This document shows, piece by piece, positions 1-9,218 of a stretch of 64,000 nt of DNA (the stretch's first letter is position 1; every line of letters begins with the position of its first letter). The DNA lies in the NCBI GenBank assembly GCA_039621445.1, contig CP154954.1, positions 16,324,140 through 16,388,139 on the forward strand. Direction: 5' to 3'. The notes under the pieces were generated by a model that had not been told where the DNA came from, searched no databases, and saw only the letters and a list, made by a program, of their open reading frames with translations. A program made the position numbers and the translations under genes. This stretch comes from Euglena gracilis (taxonomy: Eukaryota; Euglenida; Euglenophyceae; Euglenales).

Positions 1-59
1 CCGAGGGATTGGGCCCAAGTCATGATTGAAAGGGGGCACATTTGCATGCTGGGCGCTTG

Positions 60-325
60 GCCCCCGACTTGGCTGCGCTTGTCCCTGAGGTTGAAACCCT
101 GGCCTTGCCGTCAATTGTGATGGCAAGGCCGGGGGGGGGGTCAAATTTAGTCGGGCCAAATTTGCAGGTTAAGAATTTCGGCAGGCCATGCACAAAATGG
201 GCCAAAAACCTTAAACCTTAAAAATGTGGGGCCAAAGTCGCAAGGGAAGGCTGAAGCCTAACTTTAGGGGGACAGGTTCGCCTGTAAGGAGGAGCGGAGC
301 CAAGCGCCTGGGACTGGGGGGGGGG
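60..325 (+). repeat. dispersed repeat family R, copy 1 (degenerate)
   Basis: The stretch carries in order the landmarks of a repeat found several times in the window: GTCAAATTT, GTTAAGAATTTCGGCA, GGGGCCAAAGTCGCAAG, AAGGCTGAAGCCTAACTTTA, then CCTGTAAGGAGGAG and GCCAAGCGCCTGG followed by a G run. Other copies lie at about 6045-6230, 11203-11322, 14845-15025 and (inverted) 16205-16378. No ORF is conserved between copies, so I read it as a noncoding dispersed repeat. Confidence 0.6.
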
Positions 326-756
326 GGTATGTGATTGAACCCATTGGTTGGGTGCGACAAAAAACAGCTGCCGTGATATCTTCACCATCAATTCGTTTTG
401 ACTGCCATTTGCATTCCCCCTCTCAAAACTGGTCTATCTCTCAAAATTGCTGTTGGTTGAAAAGAATCCAGCTGTTTTCAGGAAGCTGGGGGCGCTGGTT
501 CTCCTCCCAAAACGTTCCGCAATAAACACACAATCCGACAACAAAGCCCACGCACACACAGTTCTGTCGCAGACCACATTGCAGGGGCTGCAGCGCATCG
601 GGACGCCTGCGCATGACGGACATCCGCTCGCCATCCACTTGGGAGGCAAGGAGTGGGTCAGGGAGTGGCCCCGTGGCCCTGTATTGCGGGTGGAAGCCGT
701 TGGGGTTTTGGGCCAGCTGTCCCCTCTTTTGGGCTTGTGGCCAAGCCGCCATATCA
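326..756. other. unassigned sequence, no gene seen
   Basis: Unique-looking sequence of mixed composition. Overlapping short ORFs exist on both strands, but none has a convincing protein-like composition or a recognisable domain. Confidence 0.4.
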
Positions 757-890
757 CGGGGGGGGGGGTATGCAACTTGGCCTTTCGAATTATGCAAGTC
801 AAAAAAATGCAAAAAAATGCAACTTTCAGAAAAACCTGATTATGCAAAAAAATGCAAATTATGCAAGTTGCATATCTCCCCCCCCCCTGC
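757..890. repeat. A-rich foldback with G-run and C-run ends
   Basis: A G run followed by TATGCAACTTG (769-779) is mirrored by CAAGTTGCATA (864-874) and a C run. The spacer is rich in ATGCAAAAAAATGCAA repeats. The G and C runs extend the potential pairing beyond the 11-bp arms. No coding content. Confidence 0.6.
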
Positions 891-1344
891 ATATCAACAT
901 CAACGGGGCCACACCGAAACGCCTGATGGGTGGGGGGGGGGTAAGGTACCTCCAGGCCAGAATGGGGGGGTGAGGGCCCCTCAACTATTCCTGCAGTTTG
1001 CATGAAAACTTTGGCCTAAAAATGGGCGTCTTGGAAAAAATGGAAAGGTGGGGGGGGACATGCAGGGGGGGGGGCGCAAAATATCCACACGGGCAGGCGA
1101 AAAAAATAACTGTATAAAACCGCACACAAGTACACACAATTGTAGAAATGCATGCACTGACATACACTGACTTCTGAAGAAAAAAAAACAGATTGTCAAC
1201 ATTCTGCTGTGACGGACTTTGGAAACATTTGTTTGTTTTTCAAAAAAAATTCACACTCAAGGGTTCTTGGCTCAGATGTGAAGGGTTCAGGGAGGCTTGA
1301 CCCAAAAATAGAGTCACCCAAAAGTGGGGAAGAAAAGACTCTGA
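891..1344. other. unassigned sequence with G and A runs, no gene seen
   Basis: Mixed sequence with homopolymeric G runs at about 931-940 and 1068-1074 and A runs near 1170-1188. No ORF with protein-like composition on either strand. Confidence 0.4.
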
Positions 1345-1349
1345 GCCAC
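1345..1349. repeat. target site duplication, left (AGCCA)
   Basis: AGCCA sits directly before CTTAGGCGGCC and is identical to 3971-3975 just outside the right terminus of the same element. Confidence 0.75.
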
Positions 1350-1391
1350 TTAGGCGGCCCAACTCGCACTTAGCTTTGAAAGTGACTGTAA

Positions 1392-1411
1392 ATTTGCGCC
1401 GACGCGCAAAT
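1392..1411. repeat. short hairpin ATTTGCGC-CGAC-GCGCAAAT
   Basis: Perfect 8-bp arms around a 4-nt loop, just inside the left terminus of TIR element 1. Related hairpins in the same element lie at 1755-1770, 1809-1824, 1864-1879, 2023-2038, 2078-2093, 3143-3158, 3271-3286 and 3321-3336. Confidence 0.85.
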
Positions 1412-1753
1412 CCAAAAAAAAGTTTGGTTTTCGAACACCGTGGCCTGAGACTCGAGACAATCCGAAAATAGTGTCTCCCTGCACCCCAGGGCCTGGGGAC
1501 GAAAGCAACGACCTGGAACTCCACGGTCCACGGGCACAGCGCTCCCGGGGCCCCGTGTGCCTGAATACGAAGCGGCGGGTAATAAAACGAGGGGACTCCA
1601 TTGCGCATTTGCGCTTTGGCGCATTTTTTTTTTTCATCACGAAAAAAACATTTGCGCTTTCACGCAAATTTTGACTTTTTTGTAATTCAACATGTGGGTG
1701 ACCATTGCCGCACTTGGACAATGATAACAACTTTTGTGTCAACATGTGTTTCC

Positions 1754-2137
1754 CTTGCGCCAAAGCGCAATGGGCAGGCTTATGAAGAATGGAAATTTAA
1801 GAGTTACCTTGCGCCAAAGCGCAAATAGAAATACAATTTTTAAAATTGTAAAAGCAACATGGCTTGCGCCGAAGCGCAAATATAACTACTTGAAACTTAT
1901 CTCACAACGGAGGGAGAGAACGGCCCGGGTAGAGTATGAACACCAGAGGTGATAGAGCACAAGATATAGTGCAGGGGGACGGAAGCCTACTCTCAGTCAC
2001 GTTGCCTTAAAATGGGTCAACATTGCGCGTCGGCGCAAGAGCCACGCTGCTTTGCGATTTTAAAAAGTGCATTCCCATTGCGCTTTGGCGCAATGTAACT
2101 CTGAAATTTCTATTCTTCATAAGCCTATCCATTGCCT
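1754..2137. repeat. foldback with about 60-bp arms inside TIR element 1
   Basis: The segment from about 1765 to 1824 (reading AGGCTTATGAAGAATGG, then GAGTTAC and a TTGCGCCAAAGCGCAA hairpin) recurs inverted at about 2076-2137, with a handful of mismatches. The spacer of about 250 bp holds two more TTGCGC-N4-GCGCAA hairpins. The hairpins thus lie inside a larger hairpin. Confidence 0.8.
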
Positions 2138-2567
2138 GTGGAGCAACAGTTATCAATTTTTAATTTCTCATGTTTATCACTGCGGGTGGAGAGAGCAGTC
2201 TTGGATCAATCTCATCACCAGAGCGAACATAAGGTGGAGGGAAGCCTTGCCTGGGACAGGAAGCCAACCCCCTGGTGTGTGAAAGCAACCACCAACTTCA
2301 TGACATCCAGACGTGTGTTGTTCTATGCGTTGTAAAACCAACTTCCACTGCCGGAGGTTCCTCCCACTTGCCTCGCAGTTAAGCGTGCCTGAGGGGCCCT
2401 TCTCTTTGGCCGACTTTTGAAAGTCGGAAAAAATTCTGTTTGGAAAAGAACAGGTGCCAGATGAACCCTGGGAATCACAGCCGAGGAAACAGTTTTAGGC
2501 GTCGAAAGGGTGTTTTAAAGAAGCTCGTCACCCCCCTTTCCTCGCCCACGATTTAAAGCACACCACT

Positions 2568-2948
2568 TTAAGGATGAGCGAATGGAATTGAGAAACTGAA
2601 AGGGCCCATCAACAACGGCGGAGAAGGGAAGACATGATGACACACCTTTTTTCGGTAATTTGCAACCCACCAGACAGCCATATACCACCGGGCAGATGGA
2701 GGGCATTGTTCAGCCGAAAAAGGTCTTTCTGTCAACATCCCAAAAAACCCCACTTTGTGCACTAAGTGAAGGTCACTGAGGCACCACAGCCTACCGCCCA
2801 CAATTGGTCTTATTGGAACAGCCACTTCCTCCCCAGCGCCTGAATAGTTCAAAAGCACCAACCCAGCTTCTGGCACAGCAGTGCTCAAACCCTCCTCATC
2901 ATTCTCCTCTATCCCCCACCTTCTCACACAGCAAGCATTCAAACACAT
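2568..2948 (-). CDS. possible coding exon, unknown protein
   Basis: A 126-codon open stretch on the minus strand inside TIR element 1. Its middle part (about residues 14-105) has an unusually protein-like composition: an acidic start (EENDEEGL), alternating hydrophobic residues (GLVLLNYSGAGEEVAVPI) and a Trp-rich end (ARWYMAVWWVANYRKK). No family is recognised. It has no copy elsewhere in the window and no canonical promoter or splice evidence could be fixed. It could be a captured host exon inside the transposon or a chance ORF. I favour neither strongly. Confidence 0.22.
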   Translation of the reverse strand: MCLNACCVRRWGIEENDEEGLSTAVPEAGLVLLNYSGAGEEVAVPIRPIVGGRLWCLSDLHLVHKVGFFGMLTERPFSAEQCPPSARWYMAVWWVANYRKKVCHHVFPSPPLLMGPFSFSIPFAHP

Positions 2949-2968
2949 CTGCCATTTGAAAAAGCATT

Positions 2969-3214
2969 TGTGTCGGGGGCCCCTCTCTGAACGGCCAGTG
3001 TGCGGGCTTGGTGAGGAAATACATTGCTCCGAAGCGCAAGGGACATGCCTACATAATGCACTGCTTGTTCATTCAGATTACACGTTAGCTGCGTGTTTGC
3101 ACTTTGTATGCAATGCGTGTTTGCACCATATTGTATGATGGTTTGCGCTTCGGCGCAATGCATTTCTTCACCAAGTCCGCACACTGGCCGTTCAGAGAGG
3201 CGCCCCAGACACAC
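2969..3214. repeat. foldback with about 70-bp arms inside TIR element 1
   Basis: The arm at 2969-3040 (GTGTCGGGGGCCCCTCTCTG, then CACACTGGCC-type sequence and a GCGCAAG end) is repeated inverted at about 3143-3214. The right arm starts with the TTGCGCTTCGGCGCAA hairpin, whose loop is a TTCG tetraloop. Both strands therefore read nearly the same peptide in one frame, which explains the mirror ORFs here. Confidence 0.82.
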
Positions 3215-3270
3215 CGTAACACATCAAAGGGACTCCCAAAAGGGCTCCGCTCAGGGCCTTCTGTTTTAAC

Positions 3271-3336
3271 TTGCGCTCAAGCGCAAATTTTTAACTTGCG
3301 CTTAAGTGCAAGTTAAAAATTTGCGCTTAAGCGCAA
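3271..3336. repeat. cluster of three TTGCGC...GCGCAA hairpins
   Basis: Three hairpins follow at 25-bp spacing: TTGCGCTCAAGCGCAA (3271-3286), TTGCGCTTAAGTGCAA (3296-3311, one mismatch) and TTGCGCTTAAGCGCAA (3321-3336). The linker TTTTTAAC / AGTTAAAAA is itself palindromic. Confidence 0.85.
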
Positions 3337-3970
3337 ATGTCCATAAACATTGCCTTCTGTGCCCGGCAGTGTGGGGCCTGGCGTTGCTCACCAGACGTTG
3401 GGACAGGTCCCTGGGCTTGCCCTCAGTCCCCCTAACCCCCCCCCACCTGGGTGGTTCCCGCTGTACCGCTCCTCGCACTTCAAGCACCCAGGGATCACAA
3501 CTCTGTGACACGCCGTTTTTTCCAACTTTTCACAACGTGTGTGTAGAGTCCATCCTCTGGATGCCTCAACAGGCAACCTTTCAGACACACATCGCAGAGC
3601 CCAAAAAAAGCAACAAAAAGGGCCACGTTACTCCCGGACTGTGTAGCACCATCCGGGGGAACACTGTCAAGGCTTCAAAAACGGGGACTCGCAATGGGGG
3701 TTTTGGCCCCTTTTGGGAAAATTCACGTGTCCCGGCGGTCAAACCCAGGGGTTTGGACCTTTTTCAAAATGGTGAACTGGCTGAAAAACACCAAAATTGG
3801 GCCTGTTCCCCAGGTTCCAACATCGGAAAATGATGCACACGCCACCGTGGTCTCCGCGGAACCAGAGGGTCAAAAGGGTGGGTTCTACCGCCAGGTCTCA
3901 AAGAAATCGAAAATTTGCGCGAAAGTGCAAGCTAAAATCAAAACCTTAAGTGCGAGTTAGGCCGACTAAG

Positions 3971-3975
3971 AGCCA
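3971..3975. repeat. target site duplication, right (AGCCA)
   Basis: AGCCA directly follows the right end GGCCGACTAAG and is identical to 1345-1349. Confidence 0.75.
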
Positions 3976-4314
3976 GGCATCGAACTTTGAAAAAATAGCA
4001 TTCTGAGGATTTTGGCCGTTATACCTCTAAATTTTGGCTGGAAAACCCCAAACCAGCCTTCTGCTGGGATTTTGGGTGGCCGGTTCCAGCTGGATGGACA
4101 AAAGCATGCCATTCGCCCTCTTTGATCTAACCAATCTTCTCAGACTGGAAAAAAAAATTCCCAGAGGTCTCTTCCCAGTCTCTTCCCAGAGGGTCATGCA
4201 AATCCTCTAACCTGCAGCCTTGAGTAGTGGTCGCAGGGATCCACTGGTTTGGCACTGTTGGGCGACCGTGCCCAAAGGTTCTGTCTGTTTTGAGTTGTGT
4301 GACCCATCAAAAAC
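3976..4314. other. unassigned sequence, no gene seen
   Basis: Sequence outside TIR element 1. It includes a local tandem TCTTCCCAG pair near 4170-4190. No supported gene or structure. Confidence 0.4.
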
Positions 4315-4617
4315 CTAAATGAAATGAATCAGAGGATTGTTGAGGGACCCGGGGGTCAATAAAAAAGGTGCTGGATAAACCGGAAACCAAAGAATGCCCC
4401 AAATCAGAAGCGACCAGGCAGCTCTCCCCAACCGCTCCCACCAAAGCAGGCTCGGTTTGAAATAGTAATAAAATTCCTTGATATATGCATTGGGGTTTGG
4501 AGAGGACGACGAGAACCCACTTCTGGCTTTGGCGGAGGCAGCCGCCGCAAAAAAAAAGACAAACAGACAAAAAGTCAACAAATAAAAGCTCTGCTTTGAA
4601 AGAGCTTCTGCTGCCAT
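4315..4617 (-). CDS. possible N-terminal exon with signal peptide, unknown protein
   Basis: Starting at the ATG whose complement is at 4615-4617, the minus strand reads 100 codons. The first 30 residues look like a classical secretory signal: a short N-terminus with one Lys, a hydrophobic core (FYLLTFCLFVFFFAAAASA) and small residues for cleavage after ASA. The following region is Ser/Pro/Tyr-rich and a second hydrophobic segment comes near the end. An upstream in-frame ATG at 4857 exists, but that extension is low-complexity. The signal-like core partly reflects an A-run on the plus strand, so chance is a real alternative. No homologue recognised. Confidence 0.22.
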   Translation of the reverse strand: MAAEALSKQSFYLLTFCLFVFFFAAAASAKARSGFSSSSPNPNAYIKEFYYYFKPSLLWWERLGRAAWSLLIWGILWFPVYPAPFLLTPGSLNNPLIHFI

Positions 4618-4806
4618 TGACGCGAAGGGGGTTGAACCAAACACGAACAATTCAAAAACCTTCCCCTCTAACCCCCCCCCCACTTGTAAAACCCACCCCA
4701 CTTGTAACCCCCCCCCCCTGGGCCGACCAACCAAGGTAGTGGGTAGCGGGTGGGTGGAGGAAGACTCAACGGGTTCCAAAAAAAAACCCTCAGATATTTT
4801 CTTCCT

Positions 4807-4814
4807 TGACGTCA
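4807..4814. promoter_or_regulatory. TGACGTCA palindrome (CRE/bZIP-type site)
   Basis: A perfect TGACGTCA octamer lies about 190 bp upstream of the candidate minus-strand start at 4617. The octamer is the known CREB/ATF binding site in animals. Its meaning in this organism is unknown, and single octamers occur by chance. Confidence 0.2.
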
Positions 4815-4857
4815 TCTCACTTTTCATTTCATTTCTTTGCTCCTTGTGCGCTTCCAT

Positions 4858-5543
4858 CGAGCTATTTTCTCAGGAAAAAGAGAACAGAACCTTTTCTGGC
4901 TTGATTTGGTGAGATGTTGTTCATCTTTTGCTCCAAAATCTTGCAAGAACTTGAACCCCTATGCATTTTGATTTGGTGTCCTTTTTGGTGCGAATGACCT
5001 TTCCTGCGTATCTTTCTTCATACAGGGGGGATTTCAAAAATTTACCATCATGTTATATTGGCTGGAAAGCTAAAAAAGAAAAAAATGGATGTGTTGCGCC
5101 AGAAAAAGCAAGTGAAGATGGTTTTGGACCCCCCAAAATGACCCCGAATTTTTCGGCAAATTTGGTCAAAATGACATTTATGATAATGGTCGGTCTCAAA
5201 AAAATGCCAAAAAATCAGATTTTTTTTTTTTTTTTTGCCGCCGAAAAAATCGCCGCGGGGGGTTTTCATTTTTCTCCCCCGGGGGGTTTATCACCCTTGG
5301 GACTGGGGGGGCGGGAGGGCTTCCCCTTCGGCGACCCATTCTGTGAGTTGATTTGGGGTCGAAAATTTGGGCTTTGCACCAAAAATAGAAGAAAAAAACC
5401 TCCTTCCAACCCCGGGCACCAATTTATAATAAAAAAAAAGAGCCTCTGGTAACTGTGTGCATTGTGTACGTACATCTGCTGCAGGGCATTGAAACCAATT
5501 GACTGCCATTGACTGCCATTGAAACTGATCAACATCTGCCAAA
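4858..5543. other. unassigned sequence with homopolymer T run
   Basis: Contains a T run at about 5221-5236, CCCCCGGGGGG near 5276 and a short tandem CATTGACTGC at about 5505-5520. An overlapping plus-strand ORF (4961-5452) is Lys/Pro/Phe-rich and looks compositional rather than coding. Confidence 0.35.
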
Positions 5544-5583
5544 CATGCGATCAATGACCAAGGAGGGGGTCATTGATCGCATG
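5544..5583. repeat. perfect 16-bp hairpin
   Basis: CATGCGATCAATGACC (5544-5559) and GGTCATTGATCGCATG (5568-5583) are exact reverse complements around an 8-nt loop (AAGGAGGG). Confidence 0.9.
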
Positions 5584-5817
5584 TGAGCGATGGAGACCAT
5601 ACGTGGACACTGCAAGTGTGGGGTTCATAACCATGGGAGGGTTGCAATTCAACATGGACTCTCAACAAATGCAACAGAACAAAAAGCGAATAAAACAAAT
5701 AAGCTTCAAAAAAACACAAGGAATGGGAATTTGACAGGTATGAGTGCCAAAAAAATTTGTGCTCTGACTTCGACAAATACAATTGCTGGTCAAAAGAAAT
5801 TCAAAAATGAATGAAAA

Positions 5818-5900
5818 GCAATTGGCAAAAAAACAAAATAAAGTAAAATAAAAAATAAATTAAAATAAAATAAATAATTTAAAAGAAAACAAAGCACAAA
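5818..5900. repeat. AT-rich low-complexity tract
   Basis: A-rich sequence made of AAATAAA and AAAATAAAAT variants, without ORFs or longer structure. Confidence 0.7.
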
Positions 5901-6039
5901 ATTTCCTTCGTCGAATCCATTTTTGCAGAATAAGGAAATCGTTTAAACATACTAAATCTTTGTGATCGTTGCAAACAAAAGAAACTCAAACGGAGTTGGA
6001 ACTCATCCATCCATCCCTTTATGGGCGCTTGGCACGGGC

Positions 6040-6232
6040 TACGATTGAAGGTACGGCCCCGAGGGCAATTTGGGGGGAAAATCGAATGTTAAGAATTTAG
6101 GCCATGACAAAATAAGCCAAAAAAAGCCTAATGGGGGGGGCCAAGATTGCACGTTAAGGCCGAAGGTCAACTTTTGGGCCAAGTTTGCATGTAGGGAATA
6201 TGGAGCCAAGAGTGTGGGGGGGGACCCAAAGC
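6040..6232 (+). repeat. dispersed repeat family R, copy 2
   Basis: Landmarks of the family are present in order: GAATGTTAAGAATTTAGGCC, GACAAAATAAGCCAAAA, GGGGGGGCCAAGATTGCACG, GTTAAGGCCGAAGG, AAGTTTGCATGTAGGG and GGAGCCAAGAGTG plus a G run. Divergent from the other copies. Confidence 0.65.
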
Positions 6233-6362
6233 TATAGAAACTGACCGCAAAAGGCCACAGACACTCCAACAACTCCACCCAAATAGCTTTTTCAGCACCT
6301 TTGGCTTTTCACTTCGGCACCTTTTGCAATCTTGCATCATCGCCTTCAAAAAAAAGAGCGTC

Positions 6363-6720
6363 TTAAAAAAGCGCCTTCAAAAAAAAGGCGGTCTCAAATG
6401 GGCCGAGTGGACCAGAACACTGCTTGCCTGCTTTTTTAAGAACGGGGGGGTGGTCTAGAACCCCCCCCCCCGGGTCACCAAACTGGAAAAAAAATCTCTG
6501 ATCCAGAGGCGATGTACAGAGGGAAGGGGAGGGGCCGCAGCAACCACAGGCGGTGAAGTGGTCTGGGGTAGGGCTGCAGATGTGGGAGGTCCAGGATGCT
6601 GAAATGGAGCTGAAAGCACAGGGCCTCCCAAGCAAGAAATGAGCGCAGGGGACAGACTGCACGTCACTTATCCGAAAAGCAGTGTCGGTAAACAAAGCAA
6701 TAATTGTCGGAATTATGCGG
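6363..6720. other. unassigned sequence, no gene seen
   Basis: Minus-strand ORFs of 70-199 codons cross this stretch, but they contain long translated microsatellite (IYIYIY) and no convincing domain. A G run follows at 6719-6730. Confidence 0.4.
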
Positions 6721-6754
6721 GGGGGGGGGGATGATTTGGATTGTGCGGCAATCA

Positions 6755-6880
6755 TATATATACATATATATGATACATATATATATATATATAGATTATA
6801 CATGATACATATATATGTATATATATATACATGATATGATACATATATATATATATTTATATATATATATATATATAGAT
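6755..6880. repeat. AT/TATACA microsatellite
   Basis: Repeated ATATAT with interspersed GATACATATATATG and GATTATAC units. A short inverted arrangement GATTATAC...GTATAATC is possible. Confidence 0.9.
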
Positions 6881-6985
6881 TATACGGATTGTGCGGGTGA
6901 GAAATGCGGCGTAAAATCCTTTTGGCCATTGTTTGGTCGCTTCTATTCAATTTTCTAAACATTTTGTCAACTTTTTTGTTGCTTC

Positions 6986-6990
6986 AGGCA
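6986..6990. repeat. target site duplication, left (AGGCA)
   Basis: AGGCA abuts the left terminus CTTAGGCGGCC of TIR element 2 and equals 9992-9996. Confidence 0.8.
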
Positions 6991-7127
6991 CTTAGGCGGC
7001 CGGATTCGCACTTAAGCTTTTTTCCTTTTGATGCGCGCAATTGCGCAAATGTACCATTTTTTTGTAACCCCTGGGACCCTGTACCCTGACACCCAGAACA
7101 CGATTTAAGAACCGTTACACCCATCTA

Positions 7128-7367
7128 TTGGAGGGGATTAACTCCCAGTGGTCTGGTGTGCATGCTGCTTACCAGGTGACGTTAATAGGGCTGGGGGTGA
7201 GACTGGTGCTGTTGTACATCAAACGGGGGGAGAGGCACACACCCCTCGTGACGACACTTGGAAATGGTGCTGACGTGCTGGCTGAACTGGCTTGGTCACT
7301 GCCGCCACCGGTGAGAACATACGGAGCCTCATTAGATCACACCACCACAGACACACAGACTACGTGA
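7128..7367 (+). CDS. possible short ORF inside TIR element 2, unknown
   Basis: A 79-codon ORF with a reasonably protein-like mix (residues 13-30 hydrophobic, then RGERHTPLVTTLGNGADVLA). No domain is recognised and no start context is decisive. Its second half is duplicated at 27924-28072 beyond the assembly gap. It may be a relic of an element-encoded protein or chance. Confidence 0.18.
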   Translation: MEGINSQWSGVHAAYQVTLIGLGVRLVLLYIKRGERHTPLVTTLGNGADVLAELAWSLPPPVRTYGASLDHTTTDTQTT

Positions 7368-7389
7368 GGCAGCCGTCACGCAATTGATG

Positions 7390-7830
7390 TGTGTTTATGC
7401 GCGCAATTGCGCAAATAAAAACAATTGTGTTTATGGGCGCATTTGCGCAAATAAAACGTAAACCGATGATGTTAAAATGACGTGTTGGTGGGCGCAAATG
7501 CGCGCACCAACAAATTTGGTGGTGTGCGCATTTACGCAAATGCGCGCACCAACACGTTTATGTTTACTTGCGCAAATGTGCCCACCAACACGTACTTTTA
7601 CTTTCTATGTTAAAAGACACCAATGAGGACCATGACCCTACGAGGCTTTAAAACGTAATGGGGGTGTTGGTGCGCGCAATTGCGCAAATAAACATAATTA
7701 CGTTGGTGCCCGCATTTGCGCAAATGCGTGCACAAACACTTTATGCACCGCTCCAAAATGATGTGTTTGTAGGAGCCTTAGAGCACACAAACAAAGTTGT
7801 GTTTATTTGCGCAAATGCGCGCACCAACAC
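7390..7830. repeat. cluster of GCGCAAATGCGC dyads
   Basis: Repeated units such as TGCGCGCAATTGCGCAAATA, GGGCGCAAATGCGCGCACC and TTTGCGCAAATGCGCGCACC occur in both orientations. Units near 7480-7500 and 7535-7556 pair as GTGTTGGTG...CACCAACAC. The recurring flank is ACCAACAC or its complement. Confidence 0.75.
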
Positions 7831-8794
7831 ACATCAGTTGTGCGATACCATCTCCTCCTCCGTGACAGCTGGCGAACGCAACTCCTCACGCCAACCAATG
7901 GTTTGCACCACAATTACGTGGTGATGAAATTTGTGGTGAGAGGTGGTGTAGAGTGTTCACCGGAACACAGCATGTGACTGGCCAAAATTTGCCTGCCTTA
8001 CGTGTGTACATTTGCACTGCTGTTACCCGGCCCACACGACCTGTTCCTTTGGTGTCTTCTGTTTGGCAGTTAAATATCATGAATTGATGACATGCAAACG
8101 ACCTGTGACTGTTAGACACCTTTTCTGCAACAGGACTGCGTTACAAGAAGACAAAATAGGCACCTGAAATACCTGGGACGTGTCGGGCCGGAGTCCGTTT
8201 TACGGTTTTCTTTGCCATTTTTCCCTTGAAAAACGTAAAAAACACCAGTTTTTGTGCATAATTTGGGGGGAGTGGGTCCCACCGCTTTGATGCACCCAAT
8301 CCAAGGGTAAAGGTTCAACACTTCCTTGCATCCAAAGGAACGGGTGCTTGAGGGCTACTTCTCTTCGAATGCTGGTTGCCATGCACTGGCACCACGTCAT
8401 ACCCCCAGTCTTACACCCTGGTTGCGGGGTATAACGCGGTCGCTGTGGTGGGTGTCGTTGCACCGGGGAAGTGGATGCTGGCCTGTTGGGTGCTGAAGCA
8501 TCAGCAGCTGATGGGGCTTTAACAGCGGAGCCCAGGCCGCAGGTCAGCGGCAGGGCCCTTGGGACCCACAAATTGGGGCCGGTGGACGTGTACCGTTACT
8601 GGGTGGCTATGCACGCACCTTCTGGAGATCCTATGTCCCCATCTTTTGTAGGACCTGTCAATGGTCAAAAAACAGCACAATAACACCATATACCGGAGGA
8701 GACGGTGTGGTCATTTGCTTTCAACCCATTCAGAAGCCACTAAGGGTAGCAGTAAGAGGGCCAAATGCAATCGTTTTCTACTCCTCCATTAGTT

Positions 8795-8938
8795 GTTTAT
8801 TTGCGCATTTGCGTGCATCACGTTGTTTGTGGGCGCAAATGCGCAAATAAACATAGTAAATTGTGCAGTTTCTTCATACAGTTTATTTGCGCATTTGCGC
8901 CCACAAACAACGTGATGCACGCAAATGCGCAAATGAAC
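8795..8938. repeat. 58-bp-arm foldback
   Basis: The arm 8795-8852 (beginning GTTTATTTGCGCATTTGCGT) and the arm 8881-8938 are reverse complements with one mismatch. The loop is 28 nt (8853-8880). The arms themselves contain GCGCATTTGCG and GCGCAAATGCGC dyads, so smaller hairpins nest within. Identical structure at 29501-29644. Confidence 0.95.
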
Positions 8939-9001
8939 AACATCTGCTGTCGGTGTTTGACGGTTGTGTTTCCGTCACACCGTTTTTATTTGTGTTTATT
9001 T

Positions 9002-9049
9002 GCGCAAATGCGCGCACCAACACAATTATGTTGGTGTGCGCATTTGCGC
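9002..9049. repeat. 24-bp-arm hairpin
   Basis: GCGCAAATGCGCGCACCAAC at the left is mirrored at the right, with two mismatches over 24 bp and no loop. Confidence 0.85.
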
Positions 9050-9104
9050 AAATGCGCGCATAAAACATAATTTTTGTTTGTGCGCGCATTTGCGCCCATA
9101 AGCT

Positions 9105-9199
9105 TGCGCCGTTGACAAACAGTGTGACAAACTCACCAACTGGATGGCCCGTCAGTCCGTACCGTCAGGGCCTCTATGTCACACCGTTTATCAACGGCG
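9105..9199. repeat. imperfect inverted repeat around unique spacer
   Basis: GCGCCGTTGACAAACAGTGTGA (about 9105-9126) pairs with a segment ending ATCAACGGCG at about 9178-9199, leaving a spacer of about 50 bp. It lies between two larger foldbacks of TIR element 2. Confidence 0.7.
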
Positions 9200-9218
9200 T
9201 CAGTTCATGGGTGCCAAA

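Larger units (their letters stand above)
1350..3970. mobile_element. TIR element 1 with 5-bp TSD (non-autonomous, foldback-rich)
   Basis: The left end starts CTTAGGCGGCCCAACTCGCA. The right end, read on the minus strand, starts CTTAGTCGGCCTAACTCGCA, so the termini are inverted repeats of about 28 bp with few mismatches. AGCCA precedes the left end (1345-1349) and follows the right end (3971-3975), a perfect 5-bp target site duplication. The interior holds about a dozen TTGCGC-N4-GCGCAA hairpins and two large foldbacks. No transposase-like ORF is visible, so it is probably non-autonomous. The ends match those of the element at 6991-9991, defining a family. A 5-bp TSD is known for Transib among others, but these ends do not begin CAC, so I leave the superfamily open. 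Confidence 0.8.
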
